Below are positions 48,880 to 56,638 of a DNA stretch of 64,000 nucleotides, in pieces. The stretch lies in NCBI RefSeq assembly GCF_000337515.1, contig NZ_AOIQ01000008.1:125837-189836 (forward strand), read 5' to 3'. Positions within the stretch are counted from its first letter, which is position 1. Every line of letters begins with the position of its first letter. This DNA is from Halovivax asiaticus JCM 14624 (GTDB lineage Archaea; Halobacteriota; Halobacteria; Halobacteriales; Natrialbaceae). A program made the position numbers and the translations under genes. Below the pieces are notes generated by a model that searched no databases, was not told the DNA's origin, and saw only the letters and a program-made list of their open reading frames with translations.

Positions 48880-48974
48880 GGCAGTCACCGGCGCGGCGGT
48901 ACCGCCGATGTGGGAAAATGGCTTGGGCTTGCAGACGCGCCGTCCCTCAGATGTCGAGAGAGAGACCAGCCCGG

Positions 48975-49658
48975 CTACCAGGGTTCGCCCGAGGCCAGGT
49001 CTACGTCGCTATCACCCTTCTCCGACGGACAGATGTCCGCCAGCACGCACGACTCGCAGTCGGGATTGCGCGCCGTACAGGTCGCTCGCCCGTGGTCGAT
49101 CAGCAGGTGCGTGAACTGGACCCAGTAGCCTTCGGGGACGATATCGAGCAAGTCCTGTTCGATGGCCTCCGGTCGCTCCTCCTCGGTGATCCCGAGCCGC
49201 CGCGTCAGGCGCTGGACGTGCGTATCGACGACGATGCCCTCGACGACGTCGTGGCCGTGCTGGAGGACGACGTTCGCCGTCTTGCGGCCGACACCCGGCA
49301 GCTCGGTCAACTCGTCCATCGTGTCGGGGACCTCGCCGTCGTGTTCCTCGACGATGAGGGCACAGGCCTCCCGGATGTACCCCGCCTTGTTGTTGTAGAA
49401 GTTGATCGAGTTGAGCGCCTCCGCGAGTTCCTCCTGTGGGGCATTCGCGTAGTCCTCGGGTGACTGGTAGGTCTCGAAGAGGTGTTCGGTCTCCGCGTTG
49501 ACCCGCTCGTCGGTACACTGCGCGGAGAGGATCACGGCGATCAGCAGTTCCAGCCGGTTCGAGTAGCGAAGCGAAATCGTCGAGTCGGGATACTCGGCCT
49601 CCAGTCGATCGATAACCTCGGCCGCCTGGTCGTCGCGAGTCTCGCGTGGCGTGCCCAT
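48975..49658 (-). CDS. nth: endonuclease III (DNA glycosylase/AP lyase)
   Basis: 227 residues. The helix-hairpin-helix with catalytic lysine is ELPGVGRKTANVVLQ, the catalytic Asp is in VVDTHVQRLTRRLG, and a C-terminal [4Fe-4S] cluster is built by C-x6-C-x2-C-x5-C (CTARNPDCESCVLADIC). It removes oxidised pyrimidines in base-excision repair. GGAGGT lies 2 bp before the ATG at 49658, a tight but visible Shine-Dalgarno; the longer frame upstream (to 49853) is unlike the family. Confidence 0.95.
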   Translation of the reverse strand: MGTPRETRDDQAAEVIDRLEAEYPDSTISLRYSNRLELLIAVILSAQCTDERVNAETEHLFETYQSPEDYANAPQEELAEALNSINFYNNKAGYIREACALIVEEHDGEVPDTMDELTELPGVGRKTANVVLQHGHDVVEGIVVDTHVQRLTRRLGITEEERPEAIEQDLLDIVPEGYWVQFTHLLIDHGRATCTARNPDCESCVLADICPSEKGDSDVDLASGEPW

Positions 49659-50090
49659 GGACCTCCTTCCGAGAGCGATCATTTCAGGAATTCGGTTGCG
49701 GTCAGCAGCACAGAGCAGACGCCGCTGCAGGCGAGTAAGAGACGGAGCCGAAGTCGTCGCGGTTCCCTGTTGCGTGAAAGCTCTTGCCGGGCGGCTGGAT
49801 GTCCAAACTCGTCGGAAGAATTGCGAATCGCAGGAGTCGCTTCCGAGGGCCACTCGACCGACCGAACTCCACTGATCGACGATGGCTCAACGGACCGGCC
49901 AAATCGGTTCAAATTAGTTATAGTTTATTCGAACTATCACACATCCTTATTATATTCTGGTTCGGTTGGTCACCAAGACGCGACCCAGGGCAGGCACTCG
50001 GCGCGGCAGGAGCGAATCGATCGCTCGGAGAGGCAAGCCTATCCGCGCTGAACACCCGCCGGACCGGCCGACGTCTGGCAGTGATCGAGC
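49659..50090. other. intergenic region with an AT-rich core
   Basis: No convincing gene. A strikingly AT-rich patch at about 49905-49960 contains ATAGTT-TATTCG-AACTAT (49920-49937), a perfect 6-bp inverted repeat, and TTATTATATT (49947-49956), a TATA-like site on the plus strand. The next gene starts about 135 bp further, so either its transcript has a long leader or a short RNA begins here. Confidence 0.6.
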
Positions 50091-51029
50091 ATGACAGTGA
50101 CAAATGGACACGGACAGCACGACACCTGCGAGGAATCGTTCGACGGATCGGGAGCCGACGCACTCGACGCGCTTCTCGAGGCCCTCAGGGCCGATCAGGG
50201 CGGTGCACGGACCGAGGCGCTCAAACGAGCGATCGAACACCGCCCAGAGCCCGACGACACCCAGGATCACCGACGCTCCGACCTCGCGGCGGCCGTCCAG
50301 CAGCTCGAAACCGACGTCCAGACGCTAGCGGAATCGACCGACGACGCGGAGTCCGGCACCGTTCGCGCCGAGCTCGACGCGGCTGCCGACGAGCGAGAAA
50401 CACTTCGGGCAGCCGTCGACGAACTCCGGACGACCACCGACGTTCAGGACAGAATCGAGACGATCGAAGGCGGACTCTCGGACCTCGCCGAACGCCAGGC
50501 GGCCCTCGAAACCGCGACTCGTGAGCTGCGTTCGGACCTCGACGCGGACGTGACCACTGACACACAGCCAGCTGCCGACAGTGACGCGTCGCCGTCCGAA
50601 CCGCCAAGAGATCAGTCGGACGTGATCGAACGGATCGATCACGTAGAACGGATACTCGACACGCGAACGACCGCTCTCGCGTCGAAAGCCAGGCGGATCG
50701 AGACGGTAGAAGCCCGGCTCGACGACCTCGAAGCCTCGCTCGACGAACGGACGAATGCCCTGGAAAACGACCTCGACGCCGTCAACGAGACGCTCGAAGA
50801 GGCCGCCACGATGCTCCAGTCCGAAACCAGAGCGGAACTCGAATCCGTCCGAACGGAGCTCGAAGAACGGATCGACGCGCTCGAATCGGAGTTCGAGACG
50901 GCGGTCGACTCGCTGGAATCCGATGTCGATACACTCGAGTGGCACGCCGTCGACATGATCCAGTGGCGCAAATCCTACGAGGAGTCGGTGCCCGACACAG
51001 AGGGCGACGACGGTCGGAATTCCACGTAA
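50091..51029 (+). CDS. coiled-coil protein, function unknown
   Basis: 312 residues, almost wholly predicted alpha-helical coiled coil with heptad-like Leu/Val spacing: VQQLETDVQTLAESTDDAES, ERQAALETATRELRSDLDAD, VEARLDDLEASLDERTNALE, and LEERIDALESEFETAVDSLE. A Pro/Ser-rich hinge (about residues 155-175) separates two coiled-coil blocks. No membrane helix or enzyme motif. It could be a structural or scaffold protein. Codon use and acidic character match the host. Confidence 0.75.
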   Translation: MTVTNGHGQHDTCEESFDGSGADALDALLEALRADQGGARTEALKRAIEHRPEPDDTQDHRRSDLAAAVQQLETDVQTLAESTDDAESGTVRAELDAAADERETLRAAVDELRTTTDVQDRIETIEGGLSDLAERQAALETATRELRSDLDADVTTDTQPAADSDASPSEPPRDQSDVIERIDHVERILDTRTTALASKARRIETVEARLDDLEASLDERTNALENDLDAVNETLEEAATMLQSETRAELESVRTELEERIDALESEFETAVDSLESDVDTLEWHAVDMIQWRKSYEESVPDTEGDDGRNST

Positions 51030-51126
51030 ACGCGTTCCCGAACGCGGCTGGGGTGGATCGCCTGCCGACGCGTCGGTCGAGCGGCGAGCCGTGACCTTTA
51101 TGCGACCTTCTCTCCCGTGTCACGGT

Positions 51127-52113
51127 ATGAAAGCGACGGCAATGGCCCATCCCATCCAGGGACTCGTCAAGTACCACGGGCTGCGGGACGATCTGGAGCG
51201 ATACCCGTATCACGACAGTATCAGCGTCTGTACCGCACCCAGCCACACACGGACGACCGTCGAGTTCTCCATGGACTACGACGAGGACACCTACGTGGTC
51301 GACGGCGAGGAACTGGAGGGAGCCGGCTTCGACCGCCTCGAACGCGTCGTCGAGAAGGCCCGCGGCATGTCAGACGCCGCTCATACCGTCTACCCCTGCC
51401 GAATCGAGTCCGAGAACTCCTTCCCCTCGAACGTCGGTCTCGGCTCCTCTTCCTCGGGCTTCGCCGCCGCCGCGATGGCGCTCTCCGAGGCGGCCGAACT
51501 CGACGCCTCCCGCACCGAGATCTCGACCATCGCCCGCGTCGGCTCCTCCTCGGCCGCCCGCTCGGTCACCGGCGCCTTCTCTATCCTCACGCAGGGACTC
51601 ACCGACGAGGACAGCCACGCTCGCCGACTGCAGACCTCGCTGCACGAGGACCTCCGGACCGTCGTCGCGCTGGTCCCGTACCACAAAGACACCGACGACG
51701 CACACAAAGAGGCCGCCGACAGCCACATGTTCGACGCCCGCAGGGCCCACGTCGACGACCAGCTCGCCGAGATGAAAGCCGCGCTCCGCGACGACGACTT
51801 CGAGCGCACCTTCGACATCGCCGAGAAAGACTCCCTCAGCCTCGCCGCGACCACCATGACCGGCCCCGAGGGCTGGGTCTACTGGCAACCGGCCACCCTC
51901 GCCGTCTTCAACACGGTCCGTGAACTCCGCGAAGAGGAGGGCATCCCCGTCTACTTCTCGACGGACACCGGTGCCAGCGTCTACGTCAACACCACCGAAG
52001 AACACGTCGACCGCGTCGAGGAAGCCGTCGCCGACACCGGCGTCTCGACCACCACCTGGAGCGTCGGCGGCCCCGCCAAGCTCTTGGACGACGAAGACGA
52101 TCACCTGTTCTAA
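51127..52113 (+). CDS. mvaD: phosphomevalonate decarboxylase
   Basis: 328-residue GHMP-superfamily enzyme. Motifs: AHPIQGLVKYHGLRDDLERY at the start, the phosphate-binding loop FPSNVGLGSSSSGFAAAAMA, VGSSSAARSVTGAF and YFSTDTGASVYVNTTEEH. Haloarchaeal members decarboxylate mevalonate 5-phosphate to isopentenyl phosphate in the archaeal mevalonate pathway, rather than the diphosphate; that substrate is from family knowledge. The ATG at 51127 gives the family start MKATAMAHPIQ; the frame extends 12 codons upstream without support. Confidence 0.92.
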   Translation: MKATAMAHPIQGLVKYHGLRDDLERYPYHDSISVCTAPSHTRTTVEFSMDYDEDTYVVDGEELEGAGFDRLERVVEKARGMSDAAHTVYPCRIESENSFPSNVGLGSSSSGFAAAAMALSEAAELDASRTEISTIARVGSSSAARSVTGAFSILTQGLTDEDSHARRLQTSLHEDLRTVVALVPYHKDTDDAHKEAADSHMFDARRAHVDDQLAEMKAALRDDDFERTFDIAEKDSLSLAATTMTGPEGWVYWQPATLAVFNTVRELREEEGIPVYFSTDTGASVYVNTTEEHVDRVEEAVADTGVSTTTWSVGGPAKLLDDEDDHLF

Positions 52114-52115
52114 AC

Positions 52116-52164
52116 CGAACTTTTCCTCTGCGGGCCGGCTGCGCCGGCCCTCGGGAAAACTTCG
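52116..52164. repeat. long imperfect hairpin just after mvaD
   Basis: Starting 3 bp after the mvaD stop: outer arms CGAACTTTTCC (52116-52126) and GGAAAACTTCG (52154-52164) pair with one mismatch; the inner arms GGGCCGGC-TGC-GCCGGCCC (52132-52150) pair perfectly. A possible 3'-end structure or a dispersed palindromic repeat. Confidence 0.75.
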
Positions 52165-52190
52165 ATGAAAAGCGCTCCTCCTTCCGTTTC

Positions 52191-52205
52191 GGGCGCATTG
52201 CGCCC
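52191..52205. repeat. second short hairpin downstream of mvaD
   Basis: GGGCGC-ATT-GCGCCC, a perfect 6-bp stem with a 3-nt loop, 26 bp after the first hairpin. Same stem-plus-three-base-loop style. Confidence 0.65.
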
Positions 52206-52512
52206 TTCACATCAGTCGTCGGCCCGCTCACTCGGCTGACGCCTCGTTCGCGGTAAGTGCACTGGTGTGCTAGCCCTTCCCCGTTGACGCGCAGATCGCT
52301 CACGCGACTGCGCGCCAGGCCACCCCGTCTCCGGAGCTGGCAAACACCAATGTCCGCCCACACCGACGTGCGCCCGGAATCGACTCCTCGCTGGTGCCCA
52401 GGTCCTCTCGTCACCGACCACGATCACAGACCCATCAGTCCGTTGTCGGTATCGGCACCCATAAGATCCGCCGGGACGAATACTGATTTACACGCACCCT
52501 CCGCTAATACCA

Positions 52513-53169
52513 ATGAACCCATTCAACAACACCCTGGACTGGAGTTTTCGCGGGAAGTACGTCCGCGTCCACGGGACGAATCGCGTTTACGAGGGGTGGG
52601 TCGACCGAATTCACCACAAACGATCGAGCGTGGTTCTTCACGACGCCACCGACATCACCGGCGACCGGGAACGGGACCTCGGGTCGGTCTACGTCCGCGT
52701 CGTGGAGACGATCGAGGTCCTCTCTCCCTCGAAAACGATCGAACTCGTGGCGCTCGACGACGTCGAGCCCTCCCCGCTTCACGACCAGGCCTTCGAGGCC
52801 TCCGACGAGGACATGCGCGCCGCCTCGCGCGACCAGTTCGCCGGCGGCTACCCGGTCGTCCGCCCGATCGACGACCCCGATCGCGCCCCCTACGAACTGC
52901 TCAACGGCCACAAACGGATCGAAGCGTGTCGCCGCGTCGGACTCGACGCTCACCCGGTCGAGATCGTCGAAGCGACGGACGAGGAAGCCAGAGAACTGTT
53001 CGAACTCGCACACCGAGAACAGGCCGCGTGCGAGGGAGACAGTGGGCCGGACGACGACCCTGACGACAACAAAGCTGACGACAAGGCGAGCACAGACGAC
53101 GCTGCGGACCGATCAGATGGCGACGACTCGGAGGGAGAACCGGAGCTCGAGTACGCTGCGAACGAATAA
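52513..53169 (+). CDS. ParB-like nuclease-domain protein
   Basis: 218 residues. Residues 1-70 form a small beta-barrel-like domain (FRGKYVRVHGTNRVYEGWVD). Residues about 75-165 are a ParB-N domain: ELVALDDVEPSPLHDQAFEA, then YELLNGHKRIEACRRVGLDA with the GxxR nucleotide-binding motif. The last 45 residues are a very acidic tail. There is no HTH or C-terminal dimer domain, and no ParA gene is adjacent, so it is not a classical partition protein. Function unknown; it may bind or hydrolyse a nucleotide. Confidence 0.82.
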   Translation: MNPFNNTLDWSFRGKYVRVHGTNRVYEGWVDRIHHKRSSVVLHDATDITGDRERDLGSVYVRVVETIEVLSPSKTIELVALDDVEPSPLHDQAFEASDEDMRAASRDQFAGGYPVVRPIDDPDRAPYELLNGHKRIEACRRVGLDAHPVEIVEATDEEARELFELAHREQAACEGDSGPDDDPDDNKADDKASTDDAADRSDGDDSEGEPELEYAANE

Positions 53170-53202
53170 TTCCCAGATCGGTCCGACGCCAATCCACCGG
53201 CG

Positions 53203-53355
53203 CTACCGCCACCTGGCGTTCGCGAGGCAGTAGCTGATCGCGACCCATCCGACGACGAGGCCCCTGATACCCACGAGGAAGTCGGCCGGGCAGGTTTCGA
53301 AGACGATGTAGTAGTAGCCGATTCCGATCGTCTTGCCCAGCGACCACGTGTACTG
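53203..53355 (-). pseudogene. start-less membrane-protein ORF (gene remnant)
   Basis: This minus-strand frame of 51 codons reads YTWSLGKTIGIGYYYIVFET, then CPADFLVGIRGLVVGWVAIS and YCLANARWR to a TAG. It has a protein-like mix of two hydrophobic segments and a charged end, but its upstream boundary is a tandem TAG-TAA and there is no ATG or GTG near its N-terminus. It looks like the 3' part of a decayed small membrane-protein gene. Confidence 0.35.
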
Positions 53356-53384
53356 CTATTACCGTCGCCATCATAGGACACTGT

Positions 53385-54554
53385 ATGCACGTCGTCGTCC
53401 TCGGCGGTGGCTACGCCGGTGTCGCGGTCGTCCGACGGCTGGAACGCCTGCTCCCCGCCGACGTCGATCTCACGCTTGTCACCGACACGCCCGATCACGT
53501 GCTGCAACACGAACTTCATCGGGTGATTCGACGGCCGGCAGTGGCGAACGATATCGTCGTCTCCGTCCCACAGGCAACCGATCGCGCACGGATCCACGTG
53601 GCGACTGTCGAAGGCATCAACCGCGAGCACCGCAGCATCGACCTCTCGACGGGCGAACTCGCGTACGACTACGGTGTCGTCTGTCTGGGTGCGGAGACAG
53701 CCTTTCACGGACTCGACGGCGTCCGGGATCGAGCGACACCACTGAAGCGAATCGGACACGCGCTGGCGATTCGCGAAACGTTCTTCGACGTGATCGAATC
53801 GACCGCGGGCCGCGTCCGTATCGTCGTCGGCGGCGCCGGACTCTCCGGGGTACAGGTCGCCGGGGAACTCGCCGCACTCACCCGCGAAACGAGCGTCGCG
53901 GACCGAACGACGGTGACCCTCCTCGAACGGTTAGATACCGTCGCACCGGGGTTCCCCGAGCGGTTCGGCGAGGCCATCAGCCAAACGCTCGAAGACGCGG
54001 GCGTCGAAATTCGGACCGGGGCGGCAGTGACTGGGGCCGACGACGAAGTCGTCGAGATTCGTGCGGGCGAGCCCGTCCAGTACGACCAGTTGATCTGGAC
54101 CGGTGGAATTCGAGGCCCCGAAACGCTTGGCGGCGATCGACCGCGGGTCGGCCCGGACCTCCGACTCGACGACGGGACGTTCGGCTGTGGCGACGCCGTA
54201 CGGGTCGAAGACACCACTGGCGAACTCGTTCCGGCGAGTGCACAGGCCGCTCGCCGGGAAGCACGAACGGCCGCGGCGAACGTGGCCAGCCTGGTCCGTC
54301 GTGATCGAACCGAGACCGCAGACAAGAACGGGTCGCTCGAAGAATTTCAGTTCAGGTCGCCGGGCTGGGTCGTCAGCGTCGGTGACGACGCGGTCGCGAC
54401 GATCGGATCGCGGGTGCTGACCGGAGCCCCCGCAAGAGCGGCGAAGGCGACGGTCGGAGCGACGTATCTGGCGGAGCTCGGCGAACGACGACGGGCCATC
54501 GGGCTCCTCCGGACGGAACTGAGAGCGGACGTCGGTGATTCGAACGACACGTAA
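53385..54554 (+). CDS. type II NADH dehydrogenase (NDH-2-like flavoprotein)
   Basis: 389-residue FAD/NAD(P)-binding oxidoreductase. An N-terminal FAD Rossmann motif (VVVLGGGYAGVAVVRRLERL), a central NAD motif (IVVGGAGLSGVQVAGELAAL), and a second FAD contact (GTFGCGDAVRV) are present. The layout matches NDH-2/Ndh, which passes electrons from NADH to quinone without pumping. Since the complex I operon in this window lacks NADH-input subunits, an NDH-2 is the expected entry point for NADH. Ends 48 bp from the convergent siderophore gene. Confidence 0.85.
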   Translation: MHVVVLGGGYAGVAVVRRLERLLPADVDLTLVTDTPDHVLQHELHRVIRRPAVANDIVVSVPQATDRARIHVATVEGINREHRSIDLSTGELAYDYGVVCLGAETAFHGLDGVRDRATPLKRIGHALAIRETFFDVIESTAGRVRIVVGGAGLSGVQVAGELAALTRETSVADRTTVTLLERLDTVAPGFPERFGEAISQTLEDAGVEIRTGAAVTGADDEVVEIRAGEPVQYDQLIWTGGIRGPETLGGDRPRVGPDLRLDDGTFGCGDAVRVEDTTGELVPASAQAARREARTAAANVASLVRRDRTETADKNGSLEEFQFRSPGWVVSVGDDAVATIGSRVLTGAPARAAKATVGATYLAELGERRRAIGLLRTELRADVGDSNDT

Positions 54555-54601
54555 AAGACGGTCTCTCGGACCGATAACGACGACCTGTGAGACGGACCAC
54601 G

Positions 54602-56638
54602 TTACCGCTCCGGTCGGGACAGCGGATTCGGAACGGACTCCAGGGCATAGTGGTGAGACCGGTCGGTGAGTCGCATCGTCGTCAGGCACTTGTAGTTCCA
54701 CGTTGCGTCGTACAGGACGGTTTCGGCGTCGGCGACCCACTCGTTGGGAACGCCGTCCCGCCGCAACTCCGCGAAGGCATCGGCGACGACCTCGGAGAGG
54801 AGTGCCCAACATCGGGATTCGTCGATCGGCCGATAGCGGACGAGAACCCGAACGAGCTCCGCGAGATGGTTCTGAAACAGTGCGTAGGTCAGTTTGTCGT
54901 AGGCTGGCTCCATCCCATCGTCGACCGTCACCGAGCCGGGGTACGGCTCGAACTCGTATCCGTGTTCGGCGAGACGATCCGTACACAGACGGAGACCGCC
55001 GTAATCGCGGACGAGTACCCGCTTCGGTTTCCACTCGTCGAAGACGACGACGCAGTTTTGCAGGTGGGCCTCGAGCCCGACGCCGTACGCGACGAGTAGC
55101 CGAAGTGCGTCGGGGACGATCGCCTCGGCGTATCGTCGAAGGAAAGCTGCTGCTGCGTCAGCACCGCCCTCGGGGACCAGTGAATCGATCAGTGGCCGGT
55201 CGGTGAGCGGTCCGCGAGCGAGCAGGGCCGCGGCGGTCATCGGTAGTTCACCGTCGTCGACGGAGTCGAGAGGATTCCGGCGGAGCAATGCAGCGAGGTG
55301 TTTCGCGCGAACGTGACCGCGCCCGTCGGTGTGAGGCCCGTCGGGGTCGTGAAAGCACGCACCAGCCGTCTCGGGAAGCCCACTGAGCGTTCGAAATTCG
55401 TCAGCGCCGAGAACCGTCTCGAGGACATCACTGACCGTCGGGCCGTTGAGCGTCGTCTGCGGGGTGATCGTCCGAACGGACGACGTCGTTCGGATCCCCA
55501 GTGACACCTTAACGTGTGGCGGTGCTTGGCGATCAGATAGTTTGGGGACGAGGGTCCGAAGCGAGAGGGTCGCCCCGGCCGGGAGCGACACGTCGGGAAC
55601 GGGAATCACGATTCCGCGGTCGAGTTCGCGACCGTATCGGTTCGTGAGCTGGTGTCGGTACTGCCACGGGTGGACCGGGAGAACGGTCACGTCTGCCGGA
55701 TCGCGGCCGGCGGTTGTCGTTTCGTCCGCGACCGCGTCCCGGAGACCGGGGACCAGCCGATACAGCCGTTCCGTGAAGGTCGGCCCATCCGCGACCGCGG
55801 CCGTCGCCGCGTATTCGTCGGCGATCGCGACGAACCTGAGCGCAGGAACGGCGTCGTACTCGGCAGCGTAGGCCACGACCTCTGACGGGCGAAATCCCTG
55901 TCGGAGCTTCGCTCCGGGATGAAGCGGATGGCCATCGACGACGAGGCGCTCGGAGCGCACCAGCGGGTCGGGCGCCGCGAGCAGGTAGTCCACATCGGTA
56001 TCCCACCCCGCATCGTCGGCACGTCCGCATACGGCCGCGGTGCGGCGGTCCCGCCGCACGGACGCGAGCGCGAGATTGGCCGCACTATCGGCCAGTTCGG
56101 ACGACACCCGATCGACATCGATTCGTGACGCACCGTCGAGACGTCCGGCCGCCCACGCCAGCTCCAGAACCACGCTCGGCCGTGCGACCGGCCGGACCGC
56201 CTTCCCATCGCACCGATACACGTCGCCGACGGGTTTCGGCCGCCTGTACGCCCCCATCCCGGTGATGAACACGGCGAGGGACGTATCTATCGCCGGGAGC
56301 GGAAGTACGAGAAGCGTCGACGCTGCCGCCGGGATCGGCCGGATACGGTCGACGCTCGGCGAACCTGCCACGTCGGTCGGCGTTTCGAGCGAGGCAACCG
56401 GGTCCGACAACCGCACCGTTCGAACGTCGTCGGCGAACCCGCCGACGTTTTCACGGATCAAGCCAGCGACCAGCCGGTGCGTGATCGCACGCCGCGCCGG
56501 TTCGATGGCCGACTGATACCGATCGTACGGACAGCCACCGTCGCCGTCCCGGACCAACAGCGGGACGGCCTCAGCAAGCCGACGCTCCGCGTCGGTCAGG
56601 TCCACGCCCTCGGGACGAGCGGTGGGTAACGTCGTCAT
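54602..56638 (-). CDS. IucA/IucC-family siderophore synthetase (second gene)
   Basis: 678-residue NRPS-independent siderophore synthetase. Motifs: VDGHPLHPGAKLRQGFRPSE (HP-x-HP-x2-K), LPVHPWQYRHQLTNRYG, LRTLVPKLSDRQAPPHVKVS followed by GIRTTSSVRT (ATP and substrate), and EAHLQNCVVVFDEW plus VRDYGGLRLCTDRL, with the FhuF-like C-terminal part (LFQNHLAELVRVLV). It condenses a citrate or other carboxylate with an amine or alcohol using ATP. It overlaps the upstream synthetase gene by 4 bp, so both are one operon controlled at 58721-58740. Confidence 0.92.
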   Translation of the reverse strand: MTTLPTARPEGVDLTDAERRLAEAVPLLVRDGDGGCPYDRYQSAIEPARRAITHRLVAGLIRENVGGFADDVRTVRLSDPVASLETPTDVAGSPSVDRIRPIPAAASTLLVLPLPAIDTSLAVFITGMGAYRRPKPVGDVYRCDGKAVRPVARPSVVLELAWAAGRLDGASRIDVDRVSSELADSAANLALASVRRDRRTAAVCGRADDAGWDTDVDYLLAAPDPLVRSERLVVDGHPLHPGAKLRQGFRPSEVVAYAAEYDAVPALRFVAIADEYAATAAVADGPTFTERLYRLVPGLRDAVADETTTAGRDPADVTVLPVHPWQYRHQLTNRYGRELDRGIVIPVPDVSLPAGATLSLRTLVPKLSDRQAPPHVKVSLGIRTTSSVRTITPQTTLNGPTVSDVLETVLGADEFRTLSGLPETAGACFHDPDGPHTDGRGHVRAKHLAALLRRNPLDSVDDGELPMTAAALLARGPLTDRPLIDSLVPEGGADAAAAFLRRYAEAIVPDALRLLVAYGVGLEAHLQNCVVVFDEWKPKRVLVRDYGGLRLCTDRLAEHGYEFEPYPGSVTVDDGMEPAYDKLTYALFQNHLAELVRVLVRYRPIDESRCWALLSEVVADAFAELRRDGVPNEWVADAETVLYDATWNYKCLTTMRLTDRSHHYALESVPNPLSRPER

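Larger units (their letters stand above)
52114..52512. other. non-coding region with strong hairpins
   Basis: No coding sequence is convincing. Beyond the hairpins at its left end (listed separately) the region is moderately GC-rich and shows no tRNA-like cloverleaf on either strand. At the right end, a TATA-like TGATTTACACG about 25-30 bp before 52513 is a possible promoter for the ParB-like gene. Confidence 0.55.

Noticed and set aside
49659-50090. Minus-strand frames of 60-106 codons between nth and the coiled-coil gene
   Set aside because: Basic or random composition, no promoter and no family likeness; an acidic host proteome makes them unlikely.
52114-52512. Possible RNase P RNA or tRNA in the non-coding gap
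   Set aside because: No cloverleaf, no T-arm GTTC motif in the right place, and no intact GAGGAAAGTCC core on either strand; only a vague likeness to the latter around 52121.
52901-53374. 157-codon minus-strand frame starting MMATV near 53374
   Set aside because: It runs antisense through the ParB-like gene and is arginine-rich; the more protein-like frame in this gap is the start-less one at 53203-53355.
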